Source of the DNA: an uncultured Selenomonadales bacterium
Lineage (GTDB): Bacteria > Bacillota > Negativicutes > Selenomonadales > Selenomonadaceae
Reading direction: 5' to 3'
DNA length: 41,056 nt
NCBI GenBank assembly: GCA_947167825.1
Contig: CAMVJN010000002.1
Span: 1-41,056, forward strand
The notes under the pieces were generated by a model, which saw only the letters and a list, made by a program, of their open reading frames with translations, searched no databases and was not told where the DNA came from. A program made the translations under genes and the position numbers. The stretch's first letter is position 1; every line of letters begins with the position of its first letter. Of the stretch, positions 28,601 through 34,600 are shown in pieces.

Positions 28601-31600
28601 ATTGTAGCTGTCTTCGTCGATTTCCTGCCCGACGGTGATGACGGCGACATTCGCGCCGACGCCCGCCGTGCCGATTTCCGTATTCCCGGCGAAGGCCGAG
28701 ACGCTGCGGTTTTCCTTCGCGTCCACGGTCACGTCGCTGACGGAGTAAATCGTGCTGCCGCTCACCGACGCTTCCGCCGTGCCGTCCACGTTCGCGACGT
28801 TCACGCCGACGCCGACGCCCGCGCCCGCGTAAAGCGCGGCGCCCGCCGCCCAGCTCGTCTGCTCGACGCCGATGTTGTTTTCCGCCTCGACGTTGACGCT
28901 CTTCGCGCTCTGGTTCGCGTAAACATTCTCGTCCGAATCGGGATCGTCCTTGCCGATCGTCACGCCGTCCATCTTCGCCGAGACGTCGCTCGACGTATTC
29001 GCGACGCTGACATTGCCGCCGACGCCCGCGCCCGTGACGGTCGCCGTAACGCTGAACTGGTCGTACACGTCCTCGACGTCGCTCTTCGCTTTGACGTTCA
29101 CCGCCGTCTGGCCGCTGTGGTTGACGCTTCCGGCTTGCGTAAAGCCGATTTTGCTGTCTTTGAAGACCGCGCTGGTCTCGCCCGAATCTTCGAGGACGGC
29201 GACGGCGACGCCGACAGCCGCGCCTGCGGCCTCCGCCGCCGTCGTAATCTCCCGCGTATGAATACGCGCCATGCGGTTCGCCGTGACGTCGAGATTTCCG
29301 GCGGCAGCGCCGGAATCGCTGTCGCCAAAAGTCGCCTCGATATTTGAGAGCGTCGCCGAGGTCGTGCCGGAAAGCGTCGCCACGTCGTCCACGTTGCCGA
29401 CGCTCGCGCCGGTATCGCCGACGGTCACGCCGACGTTTTGGCTCGAAAGGCCGTACTTCGACTCCGCCTCGACCTTGACGCCGTTGGTATTGCTGAAGGA
29501 AATGTTCTCCCTGGCGTTCGCGGTCTTGTCATGGCTGACCGTCGCCGTCGTGTCGCGGCTGATTTCCGTGACATTGACGCCGATGCCGACGCTGGCGCCC
29601 GCAAGCGAAAGATCGCCCTGCCCGATCATTGCCGCGTTGTTCGCGTAGTCATGGGCGACGACGCTGACATTTTCCCCGGTCAGCGCCAAGGCGTCGGCAA
29701 AAGCCTTCGTCTCGCCGCCAATGGTGTTGACGTTCACGCCGCCCGTGACCGCGGCGCCGACGCCCGCCGCGCCCGCGTTCACGATAAAGGACTTCATCGT
29801 CTCGGTGCTGGACGCGGAAATGACCGCGCCCTTGTAGGACGAATCCTGCCGCTGCTTCCAAAGGCGGTTCTCGTCCGCCATCGTGCCGCCGGCCGCGAAT
29901 TCGTCCAGAATGGCGTCATCCGCCACGGAATCCTTTACCTTTGTTCCGTCCGCCGAACCGCCCGCCGAAATGCTCGCCGTGCCGCCGCTGACGCCCGCGC
30001 TGGTCGTCGTGTCGATTTCGTTGACCGACACGGACAGGCCGACCCCCGCGCCATACAATCCAAAAGCTAGCGCCCCCGCCACGTTCTCAATGTCGGCGTC
30101 GCTCTGCGCCGCGATGACGGCGTCCTTTTGGGACGCCACGCCCGCGCTGCCGGAAATTTCCGCGCGGGTCTCGCCGTCAAACAGATTGACCGTGACCGAG
30201 CCGACGACCCCGGCATGGCCGGAGCCTGCGCCGCCCGCCGCCGCGTCGGTGATCGTGTCCTTCGACGCGGCTTTCAGCGCGAAGTCCTCGACGTTCTGCT
30301 CTCCTTTCTTCATCTTCGCCGTGACGTCCGCGCTGGATTGCGTGACCGCCACAGCCGCGCCCACGGCGGCGTCGCCGCTGCCCGCCGCGACAACGGCGAC
30401 GTTCGTCACCGAGCCGCCGGAGGACGCGTTTGCGGAAAGCGTGCCGTAAGTATTGCGGGCGTCGAGATCCGCTTGGCTCAAATCAAGCCCAAGCGCAAGA
30501 TTCAATTTCTCGCGGTTGCCAAGCTCCTTGTCGGAAATTTCCTTGTCCACGTTCATCTCCGACATTTCCACGCCCGTGACGCGGCCCAGCCGCGAGACCG
30601 CCGCCGCGCCCTCGACCGCCGCCGTGCCCGCGCCGCCGACGCCCGCCGCCACCGTGACCATCTCGGAATCGTCGGAGGCACCGATGGCGATGCTCGCGTC
30701 CGTCTTCGTGATTTTCTTGTCGTCGTCCGCCGCGTCCGCCGAATAGCCGAGGGCTTCGAGCCATGCCCAGTCCATCGTGGTGACATCCATATTCTTGACC
30801 GCCGCCGTGTTTTTCTGCTTGCCGTCCGGGTCGGCGGTATTTTCGTTCCACGTCCCCATCTCGTTGTAGGCCACCGCGCCGCCCACCGCTGCTTTGCCCG
30901 CGCCGGAGACGCCGCCCGCCACCGCCAGCTTGTAGCCGTCGTTCGTCGAGCTGACGTTCAGCGCACGGATATTGTTCAGCGCGTTCGCTTTGGTGTAGGC
31001 GTTTGTTTCTTTTCCCTCAATCAGAGCGGAAACGTCGTCCTCGCCGAAATTGAGCGCAAGGGAACCCACGAGCGCCGCCGTCTTGCCGATGCCGACGCCA
31101 GCGCCGACCGCGTAGACCTTGCCCGTGTTCGCCGCCTCGACGGAGATGTTGCTGCCCTTCAAGGCTTCCTTCAAATCTTCGCCATGTAATTGAGCGATTT
31201 TCGTCTCCACGGCCTTGACGTCGGTTTCCGTCATCTGCGCCGTGGTGCTGTTGTCGAGATTGTTCAGCGCGAGGGCGAGGCCGCCGCCGTTCTTGCCGAT
31301 GCCGATCTGCCCCGCGACGTTGATCTCCTTGCTCTCGGCGTCCGCCACAACTTTCACTTCGTCGGCTTCCACCGTGGAATTCGCGACCTCCGCGAGGACG
31401 TCGTTCGTCGTAAGCTGGACGCTGACCGAGCCCGCGCCGTTGAACGAGCCGCCGCTGGCCGTCTCGCCCGCCGCGACATTCACCAAAAGCCCGTCCGCGT
31501 TCGCGCGCACGTCAAGACCGTAGGCGTTCCCCTCGTCGTCGGTCGCCCCGGTCGCTACAATGTTCGCGTTTTTCACCCGCGCCGTGAAGTCGTTGTCGAT

Positions 31601-34600
31601 GGTGCTGGCGGAGGCGGCACCGGCAAGCCCCACGCCTTTCGAGGACGTGGAGTCGGACAGCGTCACGCCGACGCCGACAATCGTAGTGCCGCCGCTGGTC
31701 GCGTCGATATTGTAGGTTTGTCCTTCGCCGTCGTCGCCCGCGTCCGTGGCGGCGTTTTCCTTCGCGAGGTCGAGATACGTCTCTCCCGTGGCGTCGACGC
31801 CGACGGAAGAAATGTATTCGTCAAAAGTCTTTTCGAGATTGCTGTTGTTCGTGTCGTAGGCGGCGACGTCCACGCGCTGCGCCTCGACGGTGATTTTGCT
31901 GCTGTCCGTGCCGCTGATTTCGGCGGTCACGTCGTTGTCCAGCAGATTGACCGCCGCGGCCGCCTGGAAGCTGTAGTTCGACTGTGCGCCCGTGGAGATG
32001 GTCGTCGCCACCGCCGCGCCCACCTGCGTGACGTCAAGGGCGGCATGGTTCATCAGCGAGCCGATATTCTCGTATTTGCCGCCGCCCGTGATTTCCGCCG
32101 CCAGCTTGTTCTCGATGTCGGCGAGCGTGACGGTGCCGCCAACGCCGACGGTCGTGCCGCCGCCCCGCATCACGTCGAGATTGACGCCGCCCGTCACCTG
32201 CGTATCGCTGTCATAGGCGACGTTGGAGAGCTTCGTGTTCTCGCCGTATTCCACGACGGACTGGTTCATCCGCGCCCGCACGCCGTTCTCGGCGCGATTG
32301 TAGGAGACGGATGCCGCGCCGTCCAGCAGGAAGCCGTCGCCCTGCTCTTTGCTGACGGTCAGCGCGAGGGCCGCCGCCACGTCCGCGCCGTCCTTGTCCG
32401 CGAAGTTCTGCACGAGGGCGGCGTTTTTCACCGTCGTATTGTCGATTGCGGAAAGCACTGTCTGGTCGGTCAGGTTCACCGCCGCCGCGCCCGCGAGGGC
32501 CACGCTGGGTGCGCCGTTCAGCCGCTGCTCCAGTTGCGCTTGATTGTTCGCGCGGTGTTCCGCGCGCGCCTCTGCCTCGTCGCTTCCGTCCGCGGGGAAG
32601 AGGCTGTCCGTCGTGGAATCGCCGTCTGTGGAAAAATCCAGATTGTCCTCGGAGCTGCTGGTCGTCTCATGATTGCTGACAGCCGCGGCGGGAATGAAAT
32701 CAAAGTCCTCCGACGAGGTGTCGTAAGAATCAATCCATGTGCCGGTGGACGCGTCGATTCCCGGTTGATAGCCGCGGTGATGCCCCGGATGATGGTTCGC
32801 TTGCAGGTTCGCAGTGCGGGGACTTGCCTGCAGGTTGCCGTTGCCCCGCGTTTTCGTCTTTTCCGACTGCTGCCAGGTGATGGCGGTGGCGCCGCTCCAC
32901 GCGCCGATGAAGGAGGCGTCCTCCGCCTTGACCATGAGCTTCGCGTCGTCGCCGTCCTTTTCCGCGCCGTTTTCCCGCTGATGGAGCGTTACGGTTGCGT
33001 TTTCGAGCTGCGCCGCGGTGTTCGTCGTGACGTCGTTCACCGAGACGCTCCCGGCGGCGGCAAGGTTCAGCTTCGCCACCTTCGTTTGGCCGTTCTGCGC
33101 CACATTTTCCTGCAAAGCATCGGCGAGATTGGAGCCTTGCTCATGGTTCGCCGTATGCGCAATCGCGTCTTCCAGATTGTCAAACAGGTCGTCGGACGCG
33201 TTGGAAACGTCGGGCTCGAAGCTGGGATCATAGTCGCTGTCGTCGTCCGAGCCGTCCAGCAAAAAGTCCCCATCCACTTCCGCCTGCCGAATGCGCGGAT
33301 TGCTGTTCAGCGCCTCGCTGGGCTCCGTCGCTTCGCTCGTCCCCGTCCCCGAACTGGTGGTGGTGGAAGCCGTGCCCGCGACGGTGATGGTGTCAATCGT
33401 GCCGTCGGTCAGCGCGTTGAGATGGACCGCCGTCGCGTCCAGCGCGCCGGAAATTTTCACGGTGTTGTCCACATCGTAAGTGGTCACGGCGACGGACGCG
33501 CCCATCGCCGTGCCGTTGGATCGCAAGATCGCGCCCACGATGTTCGTCGCGACGACGTCCATGCCGCCGCCGATGTTGATATTCGCTTTCGCCTTGTCGG
33601 CGGCGGCGATGGAATTGTCATCTTCGTCGAGGGACTTTGCCGTCATGGACGAGTGTTTGCCCACCGTGACGCCGCTTTTCGCGTCGCCGGAAAGCACGCC
33701 GACCTGTCCCTGCACGCCGACGCTGCCCGCCTCGCCCGAGCCGAAGGTGATGTCCGTCACGATCGTCTCGTTTTCGCCCTTCAAAAGAATGGCGTCCTCG
33801 TTCTTGGTCGTCGTGGTTGTCTCGTTGCCTTCATCGTCCGTCGTGATGGTCGTGGTGGTCGAAGCCCAGCCCGTGAGCTTCGCGTGTTCGCCGATCTTTA
33901 CCGTTCCCTGCGTATCGCGGGCAGCGACGCCGACGTTGCCGCCGATGGCGTTCGGGCCGGAGGTGTTGTCGGAGACCTTCAGGACGTTCTTGAACGCGTC
34001 CATGAAACCGTTCTTCGACCAGCCGCGATTCTTCCCCGCGTGCTGCTCCACGTAGTTCAAAAGCGGCTTGAAATCCACGTCGATATTGACGCGGCCGTTC
34101 ATCGCGACGGAGTGCTGCTGGGCGTTCGCCGTGACGGAAAGCGCGCCCTCCGTCGCGTTCAGCTCCGTATAGTCGCCGACATCCACCGTCGCGCGGTTGT
34201 CGAGGGAATTGACGTTCACGCCGCCCGCCACCGAGAGCTTCGTCTCGGCGTGGCGCTCATGGTTCCGGTCGGCGTTTTCGCCGACGGCGCCGCTTCCCAC
34301 GGCGTTCGCCGAGGCGGAGGCGACGAAGTTGCCGTAGTTCTCCGGCTTCAGGAACGCGGTCAGGTTGTTGTTCAACGAGGTGTTGATCGCGTCGAGCTCA
34401 TATTTGAATTTGTTGTTGACCGAAGTCTTGATTTGCTGGATGCCTGCGGCGATGGAAAACGCGCGCTCCACAAGCTCCGCGAGGGACGTAGGCATATTCG
34501 TCGCGGCGTCTCCTACATAGTCGTTCAGGTCAAGCCCCGTAGAGAGCGTGGCCGCTTGCCGCACATCCTGGGAAAAGGTCTCGCAGTCCGCGAGGATTTT

